From contig JAFRMI010000003.1 of NCBI GenBank assembly GCA_017430765.1, forward strand, positions 10,643 through 74,642: a stretch of DNA of 64,000 nucleotides, in the 5' to 3' direction. Shown here piece by piece: positions 43,819 to 53,590 of this stretch. This stretch comes from Lachnospiraceae bacterium. Its GTDB lineage: Bacteria; Bacillota_A; Clostridia; Lachnospirales; Lachnospiraceae. Numbering within the stretch: position 1 is the stretch's first letter; each line of letters opens with the position of its first letter. The notes under the pieces were generated by a model that was not told the DNA's origin, did no database searches, and saw only the letters and a list, made by a program, of their open reading frames with translations. The position numbers and the translations under genes are program-made.

Positions 43819-46617
43819 ATGTTCAATCGATATTTCAAACAAATGGCAGCAGGTGTGATTGCCTGTGCTCTTGTTATGTCCGGCGCGGGCGCCGTGTACG
43901 CGGAGAGCCAGACGGAATCCGCGGTGGTTTCGGAGGTGTCTCCCTCTGAGACAGAAAGCGGAGGGGAGGTGACTCCGGGTACGGAAGAGACGGAAGCCGA
44001 AGTGACGCCGACACCGACGCCGGAGGCGGCACCGACACCGGAAGCGGAGGCAGAACCGGAGACAACACCGGCTCCGACCAGTGCCCCGGAAGCGGCACCT
44101 GCAGAGGCGGCACCCCAGACGGAGAGCGGGACGGAGAATCCGCCGGAAACATCTCCGGAGCAGCAGCACACGGCGGAGCAGGACCCGCAGAACGCCGGAG
44201 AGGATGGCGAGAATCCCGATTCGACGCCCGGGCAGCCGGAAACGGAGACGCCCAAGGCGGCCTCTTCCTTTACTTTGACGATCGATTATAAAAGTGCGGA
44301 CAATACAGAAGCGCTGATTCCGGAACCGGAGCCGCTGATCTATGTGTATCTCGAGGAGAAGTCGGAGGCGGAAGACCGGGAACATCACTTCGCACCGGCG
44401 GCCTTTAATACCAATAAATCGACGGCGCTGATCCCGGCTATCGGTGCCGGAGAATACAATCTGACGCTCTATACGGCCGATGACAAGGCCGCGGCGGATG
44501 CGGCGTGTACGGATCAGGCGATCCCGAACACTTCCATATTTAAGGCGGTCGGCGAAGCGGGCCAGATCGGCGCTTTCACGCTGCAGTCCCTGCCGGATTC
44601 CCAGACCATTAAGGAGACGGCGACGTCGCTTGACCTGCACGCGATGGCCGGCGACGCGACGTTCAACGCCGGGGGAATCAAGAAGATCTCCGGCATCACG
44701 AAGACCGACAAGGTGTTCACGTTTGAACTCTACCGCGCGGATGACAAGTATGCGGTCAAAGAGAAGCTCTACGAGGCAAAGACAAGCGGGACGATCACGT
44801 CGGCGGACGGTCTGCCGTTCACGTTCGGCAGCATTGCGTTTACGAAAGCCGGAACGTACTACTATGTGGTAAAGGAGAAGGCGGACGACGCAAAAGAAGG
44901 CTTCACGTATGATACGGCGGAATACCATCTTTCCGTGAAGGCGGAAGAGCAGGGAGGCTCCGTGTGCGTAAAGGAGATTGCAGTCGCTAAAGGAACAGCC
45001 GCAGCTGCCACCGTCAAGTTCAGTGCGGTCGCCGGACCGAAATTCAGGATCGACGGTATCAAACCTGCCGATTACGAACTTTACGGCTATACAACAAAGA
45101 AGGAAGATCTGATTGATGCCGCGACGGGTTTGCTGAAAGACGGCGCGAAAAAAGCCGAGACAGATACTCCATCGACAGGTGATACCCATCTGCAGGCAAA
45201 GTTCCCCGCGTCCGGGGAAGGCGTGTACTTCGCGCTTGTGAAGACGGGCAGCAAGGTACCGGAGGCGGTGATCGAGGTGACGCCCGGAAAGGACGGCGCC
45301 CCCGCGAGGTGGAATCTTTCGGGGAGCGGCTGTGAGTTCCTCAATACTTACAAGGCTGCGTCTGTGACCGAGACCGTGGGCGTGAAGAAGGTCGTGAAGG
45401 GCAATCCGGAGAAGACGGAGACCTTTACCTTCCTCATGAAGCGCACGAGCGGGAAGAAGGTCAGTGAGGTGACGATTAAGGGAAGCGGGGAGGCAACTTT
45501 CCCGAAGAGCCTGAAATTCAGCAAGACCGGAACGTATACCTATGTGGTAACCGAGACTGCGGGATCGACGAAGAACATGAAGTACGATTCGTCCTCTTAC
45601 AAGGTGGTCTTCAAGGTGACCGACAACGGCAAGGGAAGCCTTGTGGCAAAGCGCACCATCACGAAGGGCTCAAAAAGCGCGAGCAAGGTGACCTTCACGA
45701 ATACCTATACGGAGCCCAAGGTGGATCCGGTCGTGACCGGCGATTTCTCCATCACGAAGGTGGATGAGTTTGACAAAGAGGGCGTGGAAGGTTCGGTCTA
45801 TACAATCTACGGAGCCAAGGGGACGAAGGGCTCTTCGGCGCGCACGGCGGCGGAGAAGAACCTGAAGAGAGGCAAGATCGTCGACAGCCAGATCAAGAAG
45901 CTGACGAGCGAGAGCACCGGGGATGACGGCATCGTCACGTTTACCGGGCTCGAGTCCGGGACATATTACGTGATTCGCGAGACGACTGCTCCGAACGGTT
46001 ACCAGAAGTCCGCGAACCCCATTATCATCAGCACGAAGGCAAAAGACGGGGTGTTTAGTGCGAACGTCATCGACAGCGGCGAGGGGACGGTCACCAAATC
46101 CAAGAGCGGGGAAGTGATCTGGACCGAACATCCCACGAGAGTCACCATCTACATGAAGTCCTCGAGCGGCGCTCTTCTCACGAACGCAAAACTGGAGCTT
46201 GTTGACAAGAGTACCGGCAAAGTAGTCGAGACCTGGAAGTCCGGAAAAACCAGCCACGAAGTGCGGTATCTGACGGCCGGACACCAGTACACCATCCGGC
46301 AGACCAACAAGCTGTCGGGGTATGAGCAGGCGAAGCCCGTGACATTTACGGTGACGAAAGAGGGTGTCGTGACGAACGATGTGATACAGTCGGTTACGAT
46401 CACCAGCAAGAAGCTGACGTCCTCTTCCAGCAAGTCGTCGTCGAGCACGCGCCGGACGAACGGCAGTGCCGGAAGCAGGGGCAACACGACGACCGGCAAC
46501 CGGACCAGGACGCAGAGCGCGAGGACAGGGGACTACGCCCCGATCGCGACGCTGATCGCTCTTATGGCAGCGGCGCTGGTTGCGGTGGTTCTGGTGCTTC
46601 GCAGAAAGAAGAGATAA
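43819..46617 (+). CDS. Large Spy0128/SpaA-repeat surface protein
   Basis: 932 residues. Signal peptide 1-29 (AGVIACALVMSGAGAVYA), then a long Thr/Pro/Glu-rich stalk, then Spy0128/FctA-type pilin domains (TFELYRADD...GTYYYVVKEKADD; TFTFLMKRTSG...GTYTYVVTETAGS) that usually carry isopeptide bonds, then SpaA/Cna-B-like domains (FSITKVDEFDKEGVEGSVYTI; GLESGTYYVIRETTAPNGY). The end is a Ser-rich linker, SARTGDYAPIATLIALMAAALV and RRKKR: a membrane helix with basic tail, with TGD but no LPXTG. Probably an adhesin or pilus tip. Start at 43819 is chosen for the signal peptide; 43795 is in frame. Confidence 0.85.
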   Translation: MFNRYFKQMAAGVIACALVMSGAGAVYAESQTESAVVSEVSPSETESGGEVTPGTEETEAEVTPTPTPEAAPTPEAEAEPETTPAPTSAPEAAPAEAAPQTESGTENPPETSPEQQHTAEQDPQNAGEDGENPDSTPGQPETETPKAASSFTLTIDYKSADNTEALIPEPEPLIYVYLEEKSEAEDREHHFAPAAFNTNKSTALIPAIGAGEYNLTLYTADDKAAADAACTDQAIPNTSIFKAVGEAGQIGAFTLQSLPDSQTIKETATSLDLHAMAGDATFNAGGIKKISGITKTDKVFTFELYRADDKYAVKEKLYEAKTSGTITSADGLPFTFGSIAFTKAGTYYYVVKEKADDAKEGFTYDTAEYHLSVKAEEQGGSVCVKEIAVAKGTAAAATVKFSAVAGPKFRIDGIKPADYELYGYTTKKEDLIDAATGLLKDGAKKAETDTPSTGDTHLQAKFPASGEGVYFALVKTGSKVPEAVIEVTPGKDGAPARWNLSGSGCEFLNTYKAASVTETVGVKKVVKGNPEKTETFTFLMKRTSGKKVSEVTIKGSGEATFPKSLKFSKTGTYTYVVTETAGSTKNMKYDSSSYKVVFKVTDNGKGSLVAKRTITKGSKSASKVTFTNTYTEPKVDPVVTGDFSITKVDEFDKEGVEGSVYTIYGAKGTKGSSARTAAEKNLKRGKIVDSQIKKLTSESTGDDGIVTFTGLESGTYYVIRETTAPNGYQKSANPIIISTKAKDGVFSANVIDSGEGTVTKSKSGEVIWTEHPTRVTIYMKSSSGALLTNAKLELVDKSTGKVVETWKSGKTSHEVRYLTAGHQYTIRQTNKLSGYEQAKPVTFTVTKEGVVTNDVIQSVTITSKKLTSSSSKSSSSTRRTNGSAGSRGNTTTGNRTRTQSARTGDYAPIATLIALMAAALVAVVLVLRRKKR

Positions 46618-46628
46618 CAAGGACAGTG

Positions 46629-46658
46629 TGGGGCAGAGGACGCGTTCCTCCTGCCCCA
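46629..46658 (+). terminator. Hairpin after surface protein gene
   Basis: TGGGGCAG-AGGA / TCCT-C-CTGCCCCA, long stem with a bulge, followed by TAATTA rather than a T run. Confidence 0.6.
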
Positions 46659-46739
46659 TAATTACGCGCGGAGCGGAGTGGAGACCGCAGGAATTCGGCA
46701 AGGGATTATACCGGCTGACGGTGGCCCGAATCCTGTGCG

Positions 46740-46759
46740 AAGTCCCGCGAGCGGGACTT
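46740..46759. repeat. Perfect inverted repeat AAGTCCCGC-GA-GCGGGACTT
   Basis: Nine-bp arms with two central bases, just upstream of the divIC promoter. A similar sequence, GAATCCNGNGCNAAGTCCCG, occurs at 29826-29851, so this may be part of a dispersed element. Confidence 0.5.
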
Positions 46760-46779
46760 GAACACAAATCCGGACCCAC

Positions 46780-46808
46780 TTGCGCAGAAAGGATTCCTGC
46801 TGTATACT
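46780..46808 (+). promoter_or_regulatory. Promoter of the divIC-tilS-hpt-ftsH unit
   Basis: TTGCGC (46780-46785) and TATACT (46803-46808) with a 17-bp spacer, 84 bases before the divIC start. The 13-mer TTGCGCAGAAAGG at the -35 recurs at 46866-46878 near the divIC ribosome site. Confidence 0.6.
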
Positions 46809-46892
46809 GTGAATAATTATATCCTGTGCGTGGGGGAGCTGCAGATCCTGCAGATTCGCACCGGATTTGCGCAGAAAGGGGAGCGCGCAGAC

Positions 46893-47219
46893 ATGCAGAC
46901 AAGACGCAGCGGCAGAAAAAGACGGAGACGGAGCCGCATCAACCGGGAAAACCGCGCGGCTATGCTGGCGATCACAGCGGTCGTGTGCTTTTTGTTTGTC
47001 GTGCTCGCGATCGAGGGGTTTCGCCTGAACCGGAAAATTGACGCGAATGAGGCGCGCCGCATGGAACTGCTCTCCGAGATTGAGGAGGAGGAGTTGCGGA
47101 CAACGGAGATTGAGGGTCTCCGTGAGCGCATGCAGTCGGAGGATTACATCAAGGAAGCGGCGAAGGAGAAACTCGGACTTGTCGAGGACGGAGAGGTGAT
47201 TTTTAAACCGGCGGGCTGA
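46893..47219 (+). CDS. divIC: Septum formation protein DivIC/FtsL type
   Basis: 108 residues: very basic cytosolic head, one helix (about 24-42, AMLAITAVVCFLFVVLAIEG), then a coiled coil rich in Glu and Leu and an end KEKLGLVEDGEVIFKP, the typical DivIC tail. Part of the cell-division complex. Start at 46893 follows GGGGAG; the open frame from 46758 is not used. Order divIC-tilS-hpt-ftsH is standard in Bacillota. Confidence 0.9.
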   Translation: MQTRRSGRKRRRRSRINRENRAAMLAITAVVCFLFVVLAIEGFRLNRKIDANEARRMELLSEIEEEELRTTEIEGLRERMQSEDYIKEAAKEKLGLVEDGEVIFKPAG

Positions 47220-47277
47220 AAACCGCGGGAAACCGGCACCCACGTCAAAATTGCTCAGTGGGGCAGGGAGGATTGTA

Positions 47278-48714
47278 ATGGCGGAGCAGGAGGATATCCT
47301 GACGGACCCGCCGGGATCTATTATGACATTGTTTGATGAAGTAAGGGAACGGATCCGGAAAACCGGTATGCTGAGCGGATACGGCCGTGTAATTGCGGCT
47401 GTGTCCGGCGGAGCGGACTCGGTTTTCCTTTTTTATGCCCTGAAAGGGTTTTGCGAAGCGCAGAAAAAAAACGGAGAGACCTGTCCCGTATTGGAAGTTC
47501 TTCATATACACCATGGGATCCGAGGGGAGGAGGCGGACCGGGACGCCACTTTCACAGAGAATCTGTGCAGGAAGCACGGAGTGCCGTTTCACCTTGTGAA
47601 GCGGAACATTCCGGAGGAGGCCGGAGAGAGGGGAATGACGCTGGAGGAGGCCGGCCGGGCCGCCCGCTATGAAGAATTTGCCCGGATGGGGGAGATAGGA
47701 CGGACCGCCATTGCTCTCGCCCATCATCGGGATGACCAGGCGGAGACGCTTCTCTTCCGCCTCGCCAGGGGAACCGGCCTTATGGGGCTCTCCGGTATGC
47801 GGGAGGTGCGGGGCTTCTATATCCGCCCGCTTCTTGGAGTATCCAGGGAAGCAATTGAACAGTGCCTCCGGGAGAACAAAATGACCTGGATGGAAGATTC
47901 GACCAACCGGGAGAATGACGCCGCCAGAAACCGGATCCGCCACCACGTGCTCCCGGTTCTGTGTGCCGAGGTGAATCCGCGGGCGGCGGAGCACATCGCG
48001 CAGACGGCGGAGATGCTCGCGGAAGCGGGGGATTTCTTCCTCTTCGAGGCGGAGCGGCGGGCGGACCGGTATCTGGCGGAAGAACTGCCGGATCGCACCT
48101 TGATTCGAAGGGAGCTCCTTTCGGAGATGCCGGTCATGCAAAGCGAAGTGCTGCGGATCGCCGTATCCCGCATCCCCCGCGCCATGCAGGGCAGGGATTT
48201 TGGCCGCGTGCATATTGAAGCGCTCCGGGAACTGCTCGCAAAAGAGGTGGGGAAGCATCTGGATCTGCCGGGAGGCCTTATAGCGGAGCGCGTATCAGAC
48301 GGCGTCCTTCTTGGATCCTCTCAAAATGCATCCGTTCCGAAGATGGCAGACAATGGATGCATTTTCCTAAGGGAAGTGGAGGCTGTGCCTTTGCCGGTTC
48401 CCGAAAATCGGTATACGAAATGGTTTGATTATGATAAAATGAACCACGTACCCCAGGTTCGGACACGAAAAGAGGGGGACTATCTCACCGTAAACGCCGG
48501 GGGCGGGAGAAAAAGCCTGTCGGACTATTTTACGGATCAGAAAGTTCCAAAAGCGATGCGGGACCGTATCCTGCTTCTCGCTGACGGAAGTGAGATTATG
48601 TGGGTGACCGGCATGCGGATCGGATACCGCTACCGGATCACGGGCACAACAAAACGGTTTCTGCAGGCGGACTGGGATCCCGGATGTGAGGGCGGACCGG
48701 ACCTGCCGGCATGA
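47278..48714 (+). CDS. tilS: tRNA(Ile)-lysidine synthase
   Basis: 478 residues. Makes lysidine at the wobble C of tRNA-Ile(CAU). PP-loop motif AAVSGGADSVFLFYAL at about 40-55; HIHHGIRGEEADRDA and AHHRDDQAETLLFRL are family signatures. TilS C-terminal substrate-binding part (KWFDYDKM, RTRKEGDYL) is present. ATG at 47278 has GGGAGG upstream. Confidence 0.93.
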   Translation: MAEQEDILTDPPGSIMTLFDEVRERIRKTGMLSGYGRVIAAVSGGADSVFLFYALKGFCEAQKKNGETCPVLEVLHIHHGIRGEEADRDATFTENLCRKHGVPFHLVKRNIPEEAGERGMTLEEAGRAARYEEFARMGEIGRTAIALAHHRDDQAETLLFRLARGTGLMGLSGMREVRGFYIRPLLGVSREAIEQCLRENKMTWMEDSTNRENDAARNRIRHHVLPVLCAEVNPRAAEHIAQTAEMLAEAGDFFLFEAERRADRYLAEELPDRTLIRRELLSEMPVMQSEVLRIAVSRIPRAMQGRDFGRVHIEALRELLAKEVGKHLDLPGGLIAERVSDGVLLGSSQNASVPKMADNGCIFLREVEAVPLPVPENRYTKWFDYDKMNHVPQVRTRKEGDYLTVNAGGGRKSLSDYFTDQKVPKAMRDRILLLADGSEIMWVTGMRIGYRYRITGTTKRFLQADWDPGCEGGPDLPA

Positions 48715-48751
48715 CACAGCGTAAGGACAAGCGGACGGAAGGAGATGGATC

Positions 48752-49282
48752 ATGGATAAAATCAGTGTGATGATTCCCGAGGAGAAGATTGAAGAGCGGG
48801 CCAGGGAACTGGCTGAAATCATCGGCAGGGATTATGCGGGCAAGACGCTGCACATGATCTGCGTTATGAAGGGCGGCGTCTACTTCCTGACGATTCTCTC
48901 CAAATACATTACGGAGGACGTACCGGTCACATTGGACTTTATGTCCGTATCCAGCTACGGCGACGATACGGTATCGAGCGGAATCGTGAAGATCGTGAAG
49001 GATCTGGACCAGCCGCTGGAAGGGAGAGACGTGCTGGTCGTCGAGGACATCATCGACTCCGGACGGACACTGCACTATCTGCTGGAGATCCTCAAAGGAA
49101 GAAAACCGGCCTCTCTGCGGATCTGCACGCTGCTTGACAAGCCGGACCGGCGGGTGTGCGACGTGAATGTGGATTACTGCGGGTTTGTGATCGAGGACAA
49201 GTTTGTCGTCGGCTGCGGACTCGATTATATGCAGAAATACAGAAATCTCCCCTATATCGGGGTAGTGGAACAGGAGAATTAA
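48752..49282 (+). CDS. hpt: Hypoxanthine phosphoribosyltransferase
   Basis: 176 residues; purine salvage. PRPP motif [19 protein letters not shown] at about 93-111 and the early MKGGVYFL loop. CCGGACCGGCGGGTGTGC codes for PDRRVC near the base-binding part. Between tilS and ftsH as in Bacillus. AGGAG upstream of the ATG. Confidence 0.95.
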   Translation: MDKISVMIPEEKIEERARELAEIIGRDYAGKTLHMICVMKGGVYFLTILSKYITEDVPVTLDFMSVSSYGDDTVSSGIVKIVKDLDQPLEGRDVLVVEDIIDSGRTLHYLLEILKGRKPASLRICTLLDKPDRRVCDVNVDYCGFVIEDKFVVGCGLDYMQKYRNLPYIGVVEQEN

Positions 49283-49286
49283 GAAT

Positions 49287-51137
49287 TTGGAACGGAACAG
49301 GGGACGGGGCATCTTCATCTATGTGGTGATGATCCTTGCATTTTTGATGGCGTATTACTACATCAGCAGGCGCGATGTCGATGTTGAGCCTGCCTACAGC
49401 TACGCCGCCTTTCAGAAAGATCTGGCCGACGGACAGGTGGAGGCAGTTGAAATTAAGCCGAACACGCAGGTCCCGACCGGGCAGATCGCGGTCACTTTGA
49501 AATCAAAAGGGACGGAGCAGTTCTTCGATACGGACGTGAACGCGGTACGGGAGATGGTGGAGACCAAATACCCGGCGGTTCGCGTCACCGTGCGGAATGT
49601 ACCCCAGGAGAGTCTGTTTGCGTCGACGATCCTGCCGGTGCTTCTCATGATCGGCGCGCTGTTCATCCTGATGCTGTTCATGTCGAGGAGCGCGGGCGGC
49701 GGGGCCAATTCCCAGATGATGAATTTCGGAAAGTCGCGCGCCCGGATGTACAGCGGGGACGGCAACAAGATTACCTTCGCGGACGTCGCGGGACTTGACG
49801 AGGAGAAAGAGGATCTCGCGGAGATCGTCGATTTCCTGAAGGATCCGGGAAAATACACCAAAGTCGGCGCAAGAATCCCCAAAGGGGTGATTCTCGTCGG
49901 ACCTCCGGGAACCGGAAAAACCCTGATCGCGAAGGCGGTCGCCGGGGAGGCGGGGGTGCCGTTCTTCTCCATCTCCGGTTCGGACTTTGTCGAGATGTTC
50001 GTCGGTGTCGGCGCGTCCCGTGTCAGGGATCTCTTTGAGGATGCCAAAAAGAACCGTCCCTGTATTGTATTTATCGATGAGATTGATGCGGTCGCCAGAA
50101 GGAGAGGCGCCGGACTTGGCGGCGGTCACGACGAGAGGGAGCAGACACTCAACCAGCTGCTCGTGGAGATGGACGGTTTCGGAGTCAACGAGGGCATTAT
50201 CGTGATGGCGGCGACAAACCGCGTGGATATTCTGGACCCGGCGATCCTGCGCCCGGGCCGGTTTGACCGGAAAGTGTCGGTCGGCATGCCCGATGTGAAG
50301 GGCCGCGAGGAGATCCTCAAAGTCCACGCGAAGGGGAAGCCGCTCGGCGATGACGTGGATCTTAAGCAGGTCGCGCAGACGACAGCCGGTTTTTCCGGTG
50401 CGGATCTTGAGAATCTGCTCAATGAGGCGGCGATCACCGCGGCGAAAGCGGGACGCGTCTTTCTTCTGATGGAAGACATCAAGGGCGCTTTCGTGAAGGT
50501 CGGGATCGGCGCGGAGAAGAGGAGCAAGATCATCTCGGAGAAAGACAAGCGGATCACCGCGTTCCACGAGGCGGGACATGCGGTCCTCTTCCATCTGCTC
50601 CCGGATGTGGGCCCCGTGTATTCGGTTTCGATCATTCCGACGGGGATGGGGGCGGCCGGCTACACCATGCCGCTGCCAGAAAAAGACGAGTTATTCAATA
50701 CGCGCGGCCGCATGCTGCAGGATATTATCGTCGCTCTGGGCGGACGTGTCGCTGAGGAGCTGGTCTTTGACGACATTACAACGGGCGCTTCACAGGATCT
50801 GAAGAATGCGACCGCGACCGCCAAGGCGATGGTGACCAAGTACGGATTCTCCTCCAAGATCGGACTCGTCTCGTACGACAGCGGGAACGAGGTCTTCATC
50901 GGCCGCGACTATGAAAAGACGCGGGATTACAGTGAGCGTACGGCGGACTCCATTGATGCGGAAGTCCGCTCCATCATTGAAAAATGCTACAGCGAAGCCA
51001 AACGGATCATTCTCGAGCACAAGACGGAGCTCACTGCCTGCGCCGAGCTGCTCCTTAAGAAGGAGAAGATCGGACGGACGGAATTCGAGTCCCTCTTTGC
51101 CGCCCCCCAGCCGGCTGTGCCTGCGGGAGAGAATTGA
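49287..51137 (+). CDS. ftsH: ATP-dependent zinc metalloprotease FtsH
   Basis: 616 residues, membrane AAA+ protease. Two N-terminal helices (about 6-24 and 110-130) flank an outside domain; Walker A GPPGTGKT near 208, Walker B IVFIDEID near 265, second region of homology [18 protein letters not shown], and zinc motif HEAGH near 427. Start TTG at 49287, four bases after hpt, with AGGAG upstream. Degrades unneeded membrane and regulatory proteins. Confidence 0.95.
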   Translation: MERNRGRGIFIYVVMILAFLMAYYYISRRDVDVEPAYSYAAFQKDLADGQVEAVEIKPNTQVPTGQIAVTLKSKGTEQFFDTDVNAVREMVETKYPAVRVTVRNVPQESLFASTILPVLLMIGALFILMLFMSRSAGGGANSQMMNFGKSRARMYSGDGNKITFADVAGLDEEKEDLAEIVDFLKDPGKYTKVGARIPKGVILVGPPGTGKTLIAKAVAGEAGVPFFSISGSDFVEMFVGVGASRVRDLFEDAKKNRPCIVFIDEIDAVARRRGAGLGGGHDEREQTLNQLLVEMDGFGVNEGIIVMAATNRVDILDPAILRPGRFDRKVSVGMPDVKGREEILKVHAKGKPLGDDVDLKQVAQTTAGFSGADLENLLNEAAITAAKAGRVFLLMEDIKGAFVKVGIGAEKRSKIISEKDKRITAFHEAGHAVLFHLLPDVGPVYSVSIIPTGMGAAGYTMPLPEKDELFNTRGRMLQDIIVALGGRVAEELVFDDITTGASQDLKNATATAKAMVTKYGFSSKIGLVSYDSGNEVFIGRDYEKTRDYSERTADSIDAEVRSIIEKCYSEAKRIILEHKTELTACAELLLKKEKIGRTEFESLFAAPQPAVPAGEN

Positions 51138-51187
51138 ACCGCGTCACACAAATTCCCCGCCTCTTAGCCGCAGAAGCGCAGGCGGGG

Positions 51188-51221
51188 GTTAAGGGGGCTG
51201 CTGCCCTGACTTAACTCTTTT
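51188..51221 (+). terminator. Terminator after ftsH
   Basis: GTTAAG-GGGGC-TGCT-GCCCT-GA-CTTAAC followed by TCTTTT. An additional hairpin (CCCCGCCT / AGGCGGGG, 51155-51187) lies just before. Confidence 0.65.
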
Positions 51222-51233
51222 GATCTTAAACCG

Positions 51234-51261
51234 GTTTCAGCCCGTCAGCATGGGCTGAAAC
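51234..51261. repeat. Hairpin in the leader of the GH13 gene
   Basis: GTTTCAGCCC / GGGCTGAAAC with an 8-base loop, 80 bases before the start of the neopullulanase-like gene; could be a leader structure or terminator. Confidence 0.4.
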
Positions 51262-51341
51262 TGACAGTTTCTTTGCAGGCAGCGGGGAGAAGTGCCGAAC
51301 CGCTGCCGGAATCTTTTATTGTAACCGGAGATGTGACTTTC

Positions 51342-53444
51342 ATGAAACAGACTAAAAATGACTCCATGATGCGAAAATACGTCACGACGATGCGGTCTGT
51401 CTTTCGCAAGAGGGCAGTCTACTCCGATGAGACGCGTTTTTACCGATGTCCTTTCCAACCGGAGCCGGGTGATGACTGTACGGTCCGTATCCGCACTTAC
51501 CGGAACAACGTGGACGCGGTTTATTTCATCAGCGGAGAAATCCGGGAGATGATGGAACTTACCGAATCGGAGGGGAGCTTTGACTACTACTCCTATACAT
51601 TTCCCGTGGGCGATGAGCCCATCCTTTACTATTTTGAGCTGCGGGTCGGAATCCTGACGTTCTATTATAATAAACTCGGCGTTACGAAAGATCTCCGTGA
51701 ACGCGGGGCGTTCCGCGTATTCCCGGGTTTCCGGGTTCCTGACTGGGCCAGGGGCGCTGTGATGTACCAGATCTATACGGACCGGTTCAGCAACGGCAGC
51801 CGCTCGAATGATGTTCTGACGGACGAGTATTCCTATCTCGGAGAACATGTCAAGCACGCGGAGGATTGGTACAAGATGCCCAATCCCTATCTGGATGTCC
51901 GGAACTTTTACGGGGGAGATCTGGTCGGCGTCGAGCAAAAGCTGGATTATCTGCAGAATCTCGGCGTGGAGGTTCTCTATCTCAACCCGATTTTTGTCTC
52001 TCCGTCGAATCACAAATATGATATCCAGGACTATGACCATATCGATCCCCACCTCACGCGGATTGTAAAAGACGGGGGAAAGCTTCTCAAGAAAGACGAG
52101 CAGGACAATGCGAATGCGGAGGCGTACATCCGCCGCGTCACGGATCCCGTGAATCTCAAAGCTTCGGATGAGTATTTCGCGCATCTGTGTGAAGAGATTC
52201 ACCGGCGGGGGATGCGGATCATACTGGACGGGGTCTTTAACCACTGCGGTTCCTTCAACAAATGGCTCGACCGGGAATGTATCTACGAGCATCAGCCGGG
52301 CTATGAGAAGGGGGCGTTTGTGGATGCCGCCAGTCCGTATCATTCGTTTTTCAAGTTCAATAACGCGCATGCGTGGCCGTACAATGAGTTCTATGACAGC
52401 TGGTGGGGCAATAAAACATTGCCGAAGCTCAATTATGAGGACAGCGATAAGCTCGTCGAATATATAATGGGAATTGCCCGCAAGTGGGTGTCTCCCCCGT
52501 ACTGTGTCGACGGCTGGCGCCTCGACGTCGCCGCGGATCTCGGGCGTTCTCCTGAATATAACCACAAATTCTGGAAAATGTTCCGGAAAGCCGTGCGGGA
52601 GGCCAATCCGAATGCCTTAATTGTCGCAGAGCATTATGGCGAGACCTACGAGTGGCTGAAAGGCGATGAGTGGGATACCGTCATGAACTACGACGCGTTC
52701 ATGGAACCTGTGACCTGGTTCCTGACCGGTATGGAGAAGCACAGCGACGAATTCAGGGGGGATCTGCTCGGGAACGGAGAATCCTTCCGTGATGCCATGA
52801 ACTATCATATGGCGAGTTTTATGGGACCGTCGCTTCAGTGTGCCATGAACCAGCTCGACAACCATGACCATTCCAGATTTCTGACAAGGACCAACCATTA
52901 TGTCGGCCGCGTATCCACTCTCGGAAGCGAGGCTGCGGGCAGGGAGGTGGATGTGTCTATCCTTCGCGCGGCGGTTCTTATACAGATGACTTTTCCCGGA
53001 GCGCCCACCCTCTATTACGGAGATGAAGCGGGTGTTGTGGGATTCACGGATCCGGACAACCGCCGTACGTATCCGTGGGGCCGGGAGGACCATGAACTGA
53101 TTGATTTTTACCGAAAAGCGATCTCGCTTCACAAGCGGTTCCGGGCATTGACGGAGGGGTCCTATAAGGATCTCGGAAGCGGCTACGCACGCATTCTGTA
53201 CGGACGGTTTACTGACCGCGAGCAGTTTGTGGTCGCCGTGAATGCCAGAAATGAAACCGTTGTGCTGGAGATCCCCGTCTGGGAGACCGGCGTGACTAGG
53301 AGCAGCAATACGGAGATGGTGGAACTGCTCGCCACCTGGAACGAGGGGTATACTGAGGAGTCTGCGTATCATGAGGTGGTTGCGGGCGTGCTGATGCTTG
53401 AGATGCTGCCGCATGAGGCGGTGGTCCTGTACAGAGGCGCATAA
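51342..53444 (+). CDS. Neopullulanase/cyclomaltodextrinase-like GH13 enzyme
   Basis: 700 residues, no signal peptide. An N-terminal beta domain (about 1-130, resembling CBM34) precedes the catalytic barrel: VMYQIYTDRFSNG, ILDGVFNHCG, GWRLDVAAD with nucleophile D395, LIVAEHYG with E430, and QLDNHDHSRF with D509. The two-domain layout is that of enzymes that act on cyclodextrins, pullulan or short maltodextrins in the cytosol. Start at 51342 has CGGAG upstream; an earlier in-frame ATG exists. Third GH13 enzyme of the window, 38 kb from the mal genes. Confidence 0.87.
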   Translation: MKQTKNDSMMRKYVTTMRSVFRKRAVYSDETRFYRCPFQPEPGDDCTVRIRTYRNNVDAVYFISGEIREMMELTESEGSFDYYSYTFPVGDEPILYYFELRVGILTFYYNKLGVTKDLRERGAFRVFPGFRVPDWARGAVMYQIYTDRFSNGSRSNDVLTDEYSYLGEHVKHAEDWYKMPNPYLDVRNFYGGDLVGVEQKLDYLQNLGVEVLYLNPIFVSPSNHKYDIQDYDHIDPHLTRIVKDGGKLLKKDEQDNANAEAYIRRVTDPVNLKASDEYFAHLCEEIHRRGMRIILDGVFNHCGSFNKWLDRECIYEHQPGYEKGAFVDAASPYHSFFKFNNAHAWPYNEFYDSWWGNKTLPKLNYEDSDKLVEYIMGIARKWVSPPYCVDGWRLDVAADLGRSPEYNHKFWKMFRKAVREANPNALIVAEHYGETYEWLKGDEWDTVMNYDAFMEPVTWFLTGMEKHSDEFRGDLLGNGESFRDAMNYHMASFMGPSLQCAMNQLDNHDHSRFLTRTNHYVGRVSTLGSEAAGREVDVSILRAAVLIQMTFPGAPTLYYGDEAGVVGFTDPDNRRTYPWGREDHELIDFYRKAISLHKRFRALTEGSYKDLGSGYARILYGRFTDREQFVVAVNARNETVVLEIPVWETGVTRSSNTEMVELLATWNEGYTEESAYHEVVAGVLMLEMLPHEAVVLYRGA

Positions 53445-53472
53445 AAAGAAGCTGCGAGCCAGCTTCTTTTTT
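53445..53472 (+). terminator. Terminator of the GH13 gene
   Basis: AAAGAAGCTG / CAGCTTCTTT around CGAGC, with following T run. Confidence 0.9.
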
Positions 53473-53590
53473 GTGACAGTACAATATTTTATAATCTGCG
53501 TGAAAGGCGGGCAGGGAATCTGTTCACCGTATCGATTTTTGCGGTTTTGCGGGGTTGGGTGATGCATTTTCCGTGCCGAACAAGGGATGC

